Assembly (NCBI RefSeq): GCF_963675165.1 | Contig: NC_087385.1 | Span: forward strand, 3,720,501 to 3,784,500 | Source: Halichondria panicea | Taxonomy: Eukaryota; Porifera; Demospongiae; Suberitida; Halichondriidae | Length of the DNA: 64,000 nucleotides | Direction: 5' to 3' | In this document: piece by piece, positions 45,454 through 53,900 of the stretch | Layout: every line of letters begins with the position of its first letter | How positions within the stretch are numbered: the stretch's first letter is position 1 | Position numbers and translations under genes: made by a program | The notes under the pieces: model-generated | What the model was told of the DNA's origin: nothing | Seen by the model: the letters and a program-made list of their open reading frames with translations, nothing else | Databases searched by the model: none

Positions 45454-47769
45454 ATGTGTAGACTGCTACAGCTGCTCAAGGATCAATGAAGTGCAAGTAG
45501 GAGTTTCTATAGGCTTCTAGTCATGGATTTTAATTCGTGGATTTGCCAAATAATGCTTCGTTTTAGAGTTATGCATAGTTTTGCTTACCCTTGGAATGCC
45601 TTGCAGCTTTTTCAGAAGAGTGCGTAGCAAAACTTGTTAATCGAGTGTCGCTACTCTACTTAGTAGTTAGCTCTGCACTAGAACGCTAGCTATTGATAGC
45701 TGCAAGAGAAGAGAGCTGCAAGGCTCTGTCTTATGCAGCCATTAATTTTAGAAATGAACTTTTGGCAAATCGTTTTTAACACAATCATGGTTGATATAAT
45801 GGCCTATTATATGCTATAACGGGTTGCATATCTTCCGAGTAGATTTTGACTTATACCAAATGACCGCATGCAGCACTTTAAAAAGACCGACCCTAGTAAC
45901 AATTCAGTGAACAATGCATACCGCAAAAAGAGCAAAGCTAACCTTCTAACAGAGGTGTGCAGTAATGTCAGTACCGAACCAGAGCTGCAACCTATCACTG
46001 GATAAACGCTCACAGATGCAACATCAAACTCTCAGCCCGGCGCAAGACTGAACGTCGCTGCAAATGGGTTCTGGGGAGGACTTTCCAAAGAACATACCTT
46101 GACGTCAGAGTGTTCAACCCATATGCCCCCTCCAATTCTCACTCCAACCTTTCCTCCTGCTATTGCAAACATGAATTGATCAAGAAACGTGCCTATGAGC
46201 AAAGGGTAAGAGAAATTGAAAATCCTTCTTCACCCCACTCGTGCTCTCTTGCCACCGGAGGTCTTGAAGTTGAAGCGATAGTTTTTAACAAAAGACTAGC
46301 CTCTGGCCACCCACTCATGTCCAAAGACGCCAAGACATGTCCATGTGGCCACCTCGTCACACCCCCACACCACCCACCACTTAATGGCCACCTCACACCT
46401 CCACACCACCACTTAATGACCACCTCGTCACACCCTCACACCACCCACCACGTCACACCCTCACACCACCCACCACTTAATGACTACCTCGTCACACCCT
46501 CACACTACCCACCACTTAATGGTCACCTCACACCCTCACACCACCCACCACTTAATGACTACCTCGTCACACCTCCACGCCACCCACCACTTATGGCCAC
46601 CTCGTCACACCCTCACACCACCCACCACTTAATGGCCACCTCACACCTCACACCACCCACCACTTAACGGCCACCACCTCATACCTCCACACCACCCACA
46701 ACTTAATAGCCACCACCTCACACCCTCACACCACCCACCACTTAATGGCCACCTCACACCTCACACCACCCACCACTTAACGGCCACCACCTCATACCTC
46801 CACACCACCCACCACTTAATGGCCACCACCTCATACCTCCACACCACCCATCACTTAATGACCACCTCATCACACCCTCACACAACCCACCACTTAACGG
46901 CCACCACCTCACACCTCCACACCACCCACCACTTAACGGCCACCACCTCATACCTCCACACCACCCACCACTTAATGGTCACCTCGTCACACCCTCACAC
47001 CACCTACCTGATGTCCACCTCCCCGTCCTGGTGCATGATGAAGCTCCCATCGTTCTGGTGACAGAGGTACAGGAATCGTTGCAGTCCTGGTCGGTCAATG
47101 GCAGAGTAAGCCTCCTCGGTGCCTATGGCACATAGTGCTAGCACTGCAGCATATGTGGGTGCGAGGTGAGGCAGCTGGCCTGGTCCACCTGTTGGGAAAA
47201 GTACACAGTAACTCTCTTTCAGATTACGCTGTTTTATGTGTGCACTAGTAATTAATAGGTCAATAATGGGGCCACTAGAGTATATTGAGTCTCTAAATTA
47301 AGTTGTACTTGGATTGTGCACTCAGAATCAAGCCAATTATTAAAATGTTCCACTATTATTGGTTAGGAAAAACCGTGCTTCCCATAAAAATAAGTACCTC
47401 CGAATCCACCACATGGCGACTGACACCTCTTTAGGAAATCCACCACATCTCTGCTCAGCTCCCCTGTAACATCTCTCCCTAGCAATGTCATGGAGTGCAC
47501 TATCCAGTAGCAGAGCCACGGGCGACTGGCATCCAGACAATCAAAGCTGGAGGAGAGATGGCGAATGCCGTGGGTCAGGTAGGACAGGTGCTTCTCCTTC
47601 AGTAGTCGCACACCCTCTCCGGCAATGTTCCTTGAATCTCGTAAGTGCGTGAATATGTTACTGACATCCCGTTCCACTCGTCTCTGTGTATGAATGAATT
47701 TACCAACCATTATGGCACATGCCTTACTTGCTCAATGGAGGAAACCGTTTGCACACCATCAGTATCCAT
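35342..47769 (-). CDS. FNTB: Protein farnesyltransferase subunit beta
   Basis: Nine minus-strand exons in frame (397 aa): 47769-47728, 47683-47398, 47188-47008, 37322-37106, 36907-36863, 36800-36713, 36494-36383, 36067-35956, 35452-35342. Family landmarks: CLDASRPWLCYWIVHS, CQSPCGGFGG, APTYAAVLALC, EAHGGYTFCG, KLEGGFQ, NKLVDGCYSFWQ, DKPGK, DFYHTCYCLSGL and THPVYNI. The zinc ligands Asp and Cys of VDGCYSFW and His of FYHTCYCL are all present. With the alpha subunit it transfers farnesyl from farnesyl diphosphate to C-terminal CaaX cysteines. Intron 3 (47007-37323) is about 9.7 kb and hosts other genes and mobile elements; the other introns are short. Head to head with XRN2, 200 bp apart. Confidence 0.95.
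37638..39225 (+). pseudogene. Broken RING/TRAF-type zinc-finger membrane protein gene (copy 1)
   Basis: Lies antisense inside FNTB intron 3. Three reading frames cover one protein: 37638-37877 carries an N-terminal RING-like domain (YFCKQCQNVA...CPFC), 37889-38479 carries TRAF-type zinc fingers (CPEREFSCKYC, CPNGCG), and 38476-39225 carries a membrane helix (VLTLIAPILLAILLGF), coiled coil and a His-rich C-terminus. Alignment with the intact copy at 43630 shows equal spacing across the first break, so a 1-nt loss near 37875 fits better than an intron; the second break near 38475 is also a -1 shift. It could be a real pseudogene or two sequencing or assembly errors. No MATH domain. Confidence 0.65.
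39226..39940. other. Repeat-bearing spacer within FNTB intron 3
   Basis: No gene seen. An imperfect inverted repeat occurs at about 39309-39391 (GGGATTAATAGCAC... / ...GTGCTATTAATCCC). Confidence 0.4.
39973..40245. repeat. Near-perfect hairpin with ~110-bp arms
   Basis: The left arm begins CGAACGTAGGCATACTGTAC and the right arm ends with its inverse GTATGCCTACGTTCG. The centre contains two extra copies of CATCCAAG(T)GTGGGTGATGT. This is the core of the outer element. Confidence 0.8.
40322..40720. repeat. Left subterminal minisatellite
   Basis: About ten imperfect units built from GCAGTGATCATGTCTGCACA and TGCAACCATTAGTCTCT modules, roughly 36 bp each with variants lacking one module. Short ORFs here are artefacts of the repeat. 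Confidence 0.85.
40986..41043. repeat. Hairpin TAGCCTCGA...TCGAGGCTA
   Basis: Inverse-complementary arms of about 27 bp centred on AAAATACGTATTTT, immediately before the 5' junction of the retrotransposon. Confidence 0.75.
41056..43063 (+). mobile_element. 5'-truncated non-LTR retrotransposon with 3' poly(A)
   Basis: The body starts at about 41056 within the reverse transcriptase and ends in 38 A residues (43026-43063). The sequence GGCTAGTA...ACAC occurs just before the 5' junction (41039-41055) and just after the poly(A) (43064-43077), a likely target-site duplication of 8 or more bp. Truncation, A-tail and TSD together fit target-primed reverse transcription. Confidence 0.75.
41088..42923 (+). 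CDS. Reverse transcriptase C-terminal part with restriction-like endonuclease domain (truncated)
   Basis: A 611-codon open frame, extendable about 30 nt upstream (GTEAAVHA) before stops, lacking the RT fingers. Visible RT motifs are LLVDASNAFNSLNR (motif A), TTQGDPLAMPMYAIAL (motif B) and WYADDAAA (motif C, catalytic YADD). The C-terminus has a Cys-x-Cys...His...Cys zinc-binding cluster (CACGTNF...HALSC), the RHNEIRD motif and a DGARLDVAADG...FFDVRV segment, as in R2/NeSL-type elements with a PD-(D/E)XK-like restriction-like endonuclease. The frame is uninterrupted, so the insertion is probably young, but the truncated copy cannot mobilise itself. Clade assignment is tentative. Confidence 0.8.
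   Translation: MNLAFNSKEENAVLLVDASNAFNSLNRQTALRNVRVLCPSISTILINTYRQDTELFVDGSTLLSQEGTTQGDPLAMPMYAIALKPLMDRVNQSVEVTQAWYADDAAATSDIPALHRWWEELINIGPAYGYMVNASKTHLIVKASQLSEAQTTFEDTQINITTIGKPHLGSPLGSQEFTESFVRDKVQTWSEELKKLSIIANTHPQAAYAAFTHGIVGKWTYLARTTPNIGPLLQPLEDIIRTKLLPALCGKAAPNDSERDLLALPARLGGIGVINPTTLSDSAYSASKQISAPLYNLILNGSLNYTHAALTEQFTAKLEVKKRKRELNVTSADQLKSNLPPNLQRAMILSQEKGASNWLTVLPVEEFGLALHKGAFRDALALRYGWQPNGTPITCACGTNFTVEHALSCAKGGYPSIRHNEIRDFTANLMSEVCHNVTIEPHLQPITGEILSGASANTQDGARLDVAADGFWGSRFERAFFDVRVFNPYAPSNRQPQLSTTYRKHENIKKRAYDQRIRDVENSTFTPLILSSTGGLGRAATSTYKRLASLLSTKWDQPYSTTMGWIRCRLSFSLLRSAIMCIRGARSSQGHATRQPPMDLVTSESLVPPHP
43085..43345. repeat. Right subterminal minisatellite (inverse of left array)
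   Basis: About seven units of the inverse-complement motif AGAGACTAATGGTTGCATGT / GCAGACATGATCACTGCA, mirror image of the array at 40322-40720. Confidence 0.85.
43630..45063 (+). CDS. RING/TRAF-type zinc-finger membrane protein (copy 2, intact, single exon)
   Basis: Start taken at MATSRSQ by comparison with copy 1; an in-frame ATG at 43564 would add 22 hydrophobic residues. Domains in order: RING-like finger (about residues 30-65: YICRQCKHVA...CCNETMC...CSNC), two to three TRAF-type zinc fingers (about 85-220, with CDQC, CPEREFSCKYC, LNCPNGCG, CSLQKVECEF), QKLQEQ coiled-coil repeats (~240-300), a membrane helix (~310-325, YILLISLSVLIIACAIYY), a second coiled coil containing an exact 66-bp duplication, and a C-terminal membrane helix (VVDWIIILILLMFMA). 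No MATH domain, so not a classical TRAF. RING plus TRAF fingers suggest a membrane-anchored E3 ligase or signalling adaptor. Lies antisense in FNTB intron 3. Confidence 0.8.
   Translation: MATSRSQNQAAVVGYECEFLDQVPEEYICRQCKHVAREPIIVDCCNETMCEACVQEMMEDNKPCSNCQKIPVKYIPNKIKNKILDLNVRCSMAAERSCKWTGQLQQLDEHLSDCEYVDTKCDQCQKSIQKRNNFMTTHLANECPEREFSCKYCNYKATYVLVTEVHFKNCKLYILNCPNGCGVHFERGELEDHINMCSLQKVECEFSYAGCEDKFIRGQQKDHMEQNTQKHLVLMSTATLRISQEQQQANKQKLQEQEQAFDQKLQEQKQAFEQNLQEQKQAFEQRTNRLKKKLTSATRSLMSEYILLISLSVLIIACAIYYEQGVGNLPVENDQTLKKDTEKSIKAMKSETENDINALKKDTEKSIKAMKSETENDINALKMETDERMEVMKSKTDKTDEITKKINVMQREHEKKINALNALIIQNNKINIPLAPVKTKKFNDDERKKTGFVVVDWIIILILLMFMASKLLVMLCG
44638..44769 (+). repeat. Exact 66-bp tandem duplication within the coiled coil
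   Basis: 44638-44703 and 44704-44769 are identical, encoding two copies of a 22-residue unit beginning LKKDTEKSIKAMKSE; a partial third follows. Confidence 0.9.
45061..45099. repeat. 13-bp tandem repeat, three copies
   Basis: TAGTAGACAATAT repeated three times (last copy ends AC), beginning at the stop codon of the zinc-finger gene. Confidence 0.8.
45232..45332. repeat. Imperfect palindrome (~100 bp)
   Basis: Ends AGTTATAGGCT and AGGCCTATAACT are inverse, as are the internal GAGACCCGAAGGCCCGAGGG and GGGCCTGAGGGTCTC; MITE-like. Confidence 0.55.
45416..45452. repeat. (GT)n microsatellite
   Basis: Uninterrupted GT dinucleotide run of about 18 units inside FNTB intron 3. Confidence 0.85.
45850..46310 (+). 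pseudogene. Decayed C-terminal fragment of a related non-LTR retrotransposon
   Basis: Translation in shifting frames matches the C-terminus of the element at 42326-42700: LLTEVCSNVS.EPELQPITG, then GARLNVAANGFWGG, then VFNPYAPSNS and KHELIKKRAYEQRVREIEN. Stops and frameshifts interrupt it and identity is much lower than between recent copies, so it is an old, dead insertion. Confidence 0.7.
46350..47003. repeat. Minisatellite next to the FNTB exon 3 donor
   Basis: Roughly sixteen imperfect units of about 37-42 bp containing CACCACCCACCACTTAATGG and CCACCTCGTCACACCCTCAC. It begins only a few bases into the intron on the FNTB (minus) strand, right after the GTAGGTGG donor. Open frames within it are repeat artefacts. 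Confidence 0.85.
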
Positions 47770-47969
47770 GATCTTTTCTCATCATCTATAGAAACCATTG
47801 AAGAGAGACCTTTTCAACTCTAACCTCACTCTGAACTGATAACAAAGTGTGTTCCATTTAGATTCTCTGCACTCCAAGCACATGGAGTGAGGCCTCTATC
47901 CAGCTGTTCTGTTTTGTGTGTGCACGTAGACTCTACCTGTAGTCTACCTAAGTAGAGTACTGAACCAGC
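47770..47969. promoter_or_regulatory. Shared 200-bp divergent promoter of FNTB and XRN2
   Basis: Only 200 bp separate the two start codons, so the interval must contain both core promoters and 5' UTRs unless non-coding 5' exons exist. No TATA box seen. Confidence 0.5.
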
Positions 47970-50900
47970 ATGGGAGTCCCAGCGTTTTTCCGTTGGCTGT
48001 CCAAGAAATATCCATCCATTGTGGTCCAATGCAAGGAAGAGAAAGTAGGATAAAATAGATCTACACTTTTAGATGTTTGTACTGACTGCGTCAACTTAGG
48101 GGTCTGAAACACTCTCCTTCGTCTCGTTATATATTTTGACAGTGTATTATTTAGAAGGCTCCACTGTATAGATCTGTAGTGTATACTGTAAGAAAAGACG
48201 TAAAATTGCATCTGAACCCTTGCTTTCAAGTTTGGTTTTGTCTGTTGTGCCTAGTCGGAGTCTTATGGTACATGCATATCGTATAACTATAGTGCATGTA
48301 AGTATCAGAATGAAACAGCTGTCTCAGAAACCTGTTGTTCTGCAGTCCAAGAAGATGGATGGGTACGATGTTCCCGTGGATGCCACCCAACCCAACCCTA
48401 ATGAAGTGGAGTTTGACAACCTGTACTTGGACATGAACGGCATTATCCACCCGTGCTGTCACCCCGAGGACAAGTGAGACATACTTGAGTGTTGATGGGA
48501 AATTATCATCATAATTATTTTATTGCTATAAAATAGATCTCTACAAATCAGCTTGTGTAGTATCAATTATGTGCTTCTGTATCATAGATTATGTAGAGCT
48601 TATAATTATGTGATGCTCCCACCCACACACCCAGAGCCGCCCCCAAGGATGAAGACGAGATGATGGAGGCCATCTTTGAGTACATTGACCGTATCTTCGC
48701 CATAATACGTCCCCGACGTCTCCTCTACATGGCCATTGATGGAACAGCTCCTCGAGCCAAGATGAATCAGCAACGATCCAGGAGGTTCAGGGCTGCCAAG
48801 GAGTCTGAGTGAGTGGAGGGAGGGGTCAGCCATGGCTCGGCTTGTTACTGTATACATGCATGTACATCTTACCGATTGGGCTTGTTACTGTACAAGCACT
48901 TGGTAATCACATTAGTCTTTTAAAAAGTCCTAGCACCTAAAAAAGTCCTAGGTACTCACAATACTTCGGGTTTCAAATGCGAATCTCTATCGATTGCAAA
49001 TTGAAGTTTTCGCATACCGTATTACTAGAATGTTTTGCGAGCATCAAACATTTGCAAACTTTGCGATGGTTGATCAATTCGCAACAATAAAATCCGCAAA
49101 ACCGAAATTATTACTAGTAAATACATACGATCCTTGCCAGAACGCAATAGTTAGATCGCAAAGGGTCAAATTTTCTGCTGATTTGGCTCATTCGCAAAAG
49201 TTTTAAAATATTCTAGTAATACGGTAGATCGCCAGCGAAAGACACGCAAAGAGTGAGCATGCGCACGCAATTTCGCATAAAATACAAAAGGGCCTGTACA
49301 GTGTCATTCTCAAATGATTGCATTAGAAACCTGATATACGGTATTGCATCGTGTCCTTGCAGGGAGAAGCAAGAGGACATTGAGCGAATAAGGGAGGAGC
49401 TACAGGCCAAAGGTGCTGACCTGCCTCCTAAGAAAGCAAAGGAGGCTCACTTTGACAGCAACTGCATCACACCAGGTCAGATTGGCTCAGCTATCACGAT
49501 TATCTATGTGAGCTACAAAATGTAGCTAGGTCTTTTCATCTGTGAGTGAACATTTGAGAAAAATATAATGGGTACTAGAATTGTCTGACATCGAGTTTTC
49601 TGTAACTGTACACATAATAATAATTATGTTAGTGTTATAGCACTTGATCTGTACTCCCACAGCACCTTTCCCTTCTTGTAGGCACTCCCTTCATGGCAAG
49701 GCTGGCTACTTGTCTAGAGTTCTACATCCATGAGAGAATGAACAACAATCCAGCGTGGCAGGGAATCAAAGTGAGAAGCATATGCAGTGCATATGACTGT
49801 GCCTGTAGTCTCAGTAGTCTCTCTAAAAGTGGTGCTTGTGTTATACGTACGTTCTTAGCCATTGCTGGCGGATTGTACAAGAGAATGACCTTTCAGGCTT
49901 CTAGAATGCTAAGAAGCAGACTCTAGCTACGATGGCCATTATTGTATTGGCTATGGCTGTTGAACGTTGATGGCTAATCTCAATGATGTACAATCCACTC
50001 CAGGTGTTGCTGTCCGATGCCAACGTACCTGGTGAGGGTGAACACAAGATCATGGATTACATCCGTGGACAGAGAAGCAATCCTGACCATGACCCCAACA
50101 CGCATCACTGTCTCTACGGGGCGGACGCAGACCTGATCATGCTGGGACTAGCCACTCATGAGCCAAACTTCACCATTCTCCGGGAGGAGTTCAAGCCAAA
50201 CCAGCCAAGACCTTGTGAACTGTGTGGACAAATAGGTAGGTTACTTGTTTACACTATAAAGCTAGGGAAGGTTGTACATAGCAATTAATGCTTCCCTGCT
50301 CAAGTCATGTATATAGCCTGTAAACAACAATGTAAAGAGCCGTCGGTAAACCTAACTTTGATACGTATTATTACTATAGCATAAATACTGTGACTTCAGT
50401 ATTTTAATGCTATCGGAGTAATGGCTATTGCTATACAACAGCTAGAAAAACTTCAAAATCCTAAACACTCCACCGAATCACTGCTGAATGCTTGTGCAGG
50501 TCATGATTTGAAGGAGTGCACTGGTCTGGCGAAGGAGAAAGAGGGAGAGTTTGATCAGTTTGCCAGCTCAACAGTCTCTCCCCAGAAGGAGTTTATCTTC
50601 CTCAGGCTCTGCGTACTCAGAGAGGTAAGTAGTAGTTTGTGCATGTACTGTAAGTAGCCCCGACTCACACTCCAATCTTTACACCCTCACAAGTATTTTC
50701 GCACAAGTACATGTACTTTAGCCAGTCACATTTGTGAATGGTACTGGAGTGCAATTGTGTGCTGATCGACCTTCAGAATTTCACTTGCTCTGGTCTTGTC
50801 TGTTCACTTCACATGTACGTACATGTATGATAGATTTGTTCGTATGCAGTACCTAGAGAGAGAACTGACCATCAGTGGGCTGCCCTTCCCCTTTGATCTG

Positions 50901-53900
50901 GAGGTGAGTATCATGTTGGCCTACATGTATTCATGTGTCTATAACCTCCCTGTCCATACAGAGAGCCATTGATGACTGGGTGTTCATGTGCTTCTTTGTG
51001 GGTAATGATTTCCTACCACACCTCCCCTCTCTGGAGATCAGGGAGGGCGCCATTGACCGCCTCATTAGACTGTACAAGAACGTGGTCCCTCAAACACATG
51101 TGAGTTAGTAGCTTGTGCATGAATTGAAAGTAACAACCCTCATACCAAGTGAAAGTAGATCATGCCTATTTCAGACACTGTCTAGTAAATGCGCGTGGGG
51201 CCAATCCACCTTATTGACAGTGTGGGGAAGTCCCAGGGGTTCTCTATGTGTGATGTACGCATAATATTAACTAGTGCACTGTGGTGCTGCTGCTTGTTTT
51301 GTTCAGGGGTACCTCACTCACAACGGAAAAGTCAATTTGGCCAGAGTGCAGCTCATCCTCAAAGGCGAGAGTAGTAGAATGCTGGCAAATGTACATGTAT
51401 ATCTTTGTTGTAGTGGGCGAGGAAAGTTCCCTATTGGCTCCAGTATTTTCTGAATCTGTGTATGCTTTACCTTGGTCAAGAGAGACCGTGGCACTCCTCT
51501 TAACATAATACATGCATGTACATGTACATTCATGCTGCATACATGTATACATGTACAATGCATTATTATTTCTCCAGAGCTTGGTCTAGTGGAAGATGAG
51601 ATCTTCCAGAGGAGACGACAAAATGACGTCAGCTACAGACGCAGACAGAGAGACAACAAGAGGAGGAGAGTGGTGAGAGAGATGGTGTGCACCTCATAAT
51701 ACTTGTTGGTGCCTTCACTTGATACATGATGTAGTAGCTACATTGTATGACAAGAAGAGCTTAGCTTCGTCACCATTAACTGCCGATACTACTGTTTGTC
51801 CAGAATGACTCACCGAAGTGGACTCCTCGAGGACAGTTCGCTCCAGTGGTAAGCAACCTCTTGAATCACTAGCACACAATAAAAATAAAAGTGGGTACAT
51901 AGTACGTTGTGCATGTATAGAGGCTATAATTATACTAACACTATCTCTCTTAACCTGCAATGTACATAATCCCCCTCTCTCTCTCAAATAGGCAATAGGC
52001 TCAGAGACTGCTCCAGTACAGAATGCTCGCCAAGAAGCATATCAGATGAGACAAACGGCAAGTCTATCGGCCAATCAAAGTGCTGCCGCTAACCTCAAGC
52101 AGCAGCTGAAAGGCAGCGCTGAGCCTTCGAATGGTGAGATGCCATACACTATCCAATTTGGACTATTATGTACCTTTTAATTTCAGATCAGTCCGTAGTT
52201 CAAAGGTCAGCGACAGCTCCCAGTGGTGGAGAGGGGTCAGGTCTTGGACAAAAGAGATCCTCCGAACGGATAGGTGTGTAACAGTGTAGGTTCCAGTGTT
52301 ATGTGTACCCTATAGCCGAGTTGTAACTAAGGACATCTTTCTCCTCCTCCCACTACCACACGCTTAGAAATGTCCATCCCTAAGTTTTGAATCACGTTGT
52401 ATCCATCAATGTCAGTGACTGATAAAGTGGAGGTATTACTGCTTCTACTGGTCCTCGCACTTACATGTAGATACAGTAGTTACATTTCATTCCTTATTTC
52501 TTTTCCCTGAAGTCTGCGGTGGAAGCCATTTAGACCCATTACAAGTGTAGTTGCATTGAATAAGTATTGACAATAATTCATCCGAACTCTAACACCCCCC
52601 CCTCCAGCTGAGGATAGTGAACCAGAGGATGAGGTGAAACTGTGGGAGGACGGATGGAAAGAAAGGTTCAAATTAGCTGTCTTTGTCGTGTCTTCTCCTT
52701 TTAGTTGTAGTTGTGTGATGCATTGTACGTATCTGAGTTTTCTTGTGATTGTAGCACGGTGTGAACTTTGTACATGTACGTGTAGCTTCCCTAGTACTTT
52801 GTGTGTACTGGTATCATTTATGATTATACGCTCGCGTATACTAGCACTTTTTTTGATCAATAGTGTATAATTATGTGCTTTCTGTGAGATTTTACAACTT
52901 TGGAATTTGTGTGTGTGTCCACCAGTAATTAGGGCCTCACAGTATGCGTGTACAACTGTATAATTATGTACATTTATAGCATTTGCTCAAACTAGTTTCT
53001 TCTCTGTAGGTATTACCAGAGGAAGTTTGGTGTGCCAAGTGATGACGGTGACTTTGTGGGAGGTGTGGTGGAGCAGTACACTCGAGGCCTGTGCTGGGTG
53101 CTGGGATACTACTATCAGGTGACTAGAATGCTGACAGGCACCGTATAATTTTATCCAGCCTAGTCAATTGTTTGGCGTAATAAATTACATTTCAAGCTGC
53201 TTGGCTAAGTAGTAATCACTTCATGAAGCTTTGCAACTTAAAGTCTTTACTTAATGTTGCACTGTAAAATGCAATGATCTATGTGTTGGAACAATTACAT
53301 TACATGTGTTTGAAACGTAGCCAGGCAGTATTTGGACGGGACTACCTTTTTTATAACACTTTTTTAGTAAAGCAAAGCATGTCGAGCATTAGCAATTAGC
53401 ACAGGGCAGCTTGCAACATTCATTAGCATTGGCAATTCATTAGAGCGTTTGTAGCTTTTTAGCCATGTTCAAACTGTTATACTGTATAGGGCGAAATTTG
53501 TTCATGGTAAAAGCATTTCGTTGACTGCTTACCGGAAGCACTCCCAGGCCACACCTTTAATTTTTCACATTATAGTAGATAATTAAAGAACAATCTTCGT
53601 GTAGGACCCCACAAAAACATACGCCCCTCGATAATTTCGCGCTATTGGGCAGTATAGAGCTAGAAGTGGTTTGTTTCTTCTTTGCTGATCACAGCCTCTA
53701 AGACTCCAGGCTTCTTTGCTGACTTCCCGTTGTAATCCTAGTCCACAGTGTATGTCTCATGCACCACTAAAACTCTTAGTTTTTTGCTCCTTTTACTTAC
53801 TGTTTAGCCAGCCCTGCTCATACATACTATAATGCATTTATTTCTATAGATATTTATACTATTCATGTCAATAGCCGAGGGTTTAGCATGCACTTCAGTG

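Noticed and set aside
46110-47061. Several open frames rich in His/Thr/Ser/Pro repeats
   Set aside because: They are translations of the CCACCTCGTCACACC minisatellite; only the first ~65 codons (46110-46305) have homology, to a dead retrotransposon.
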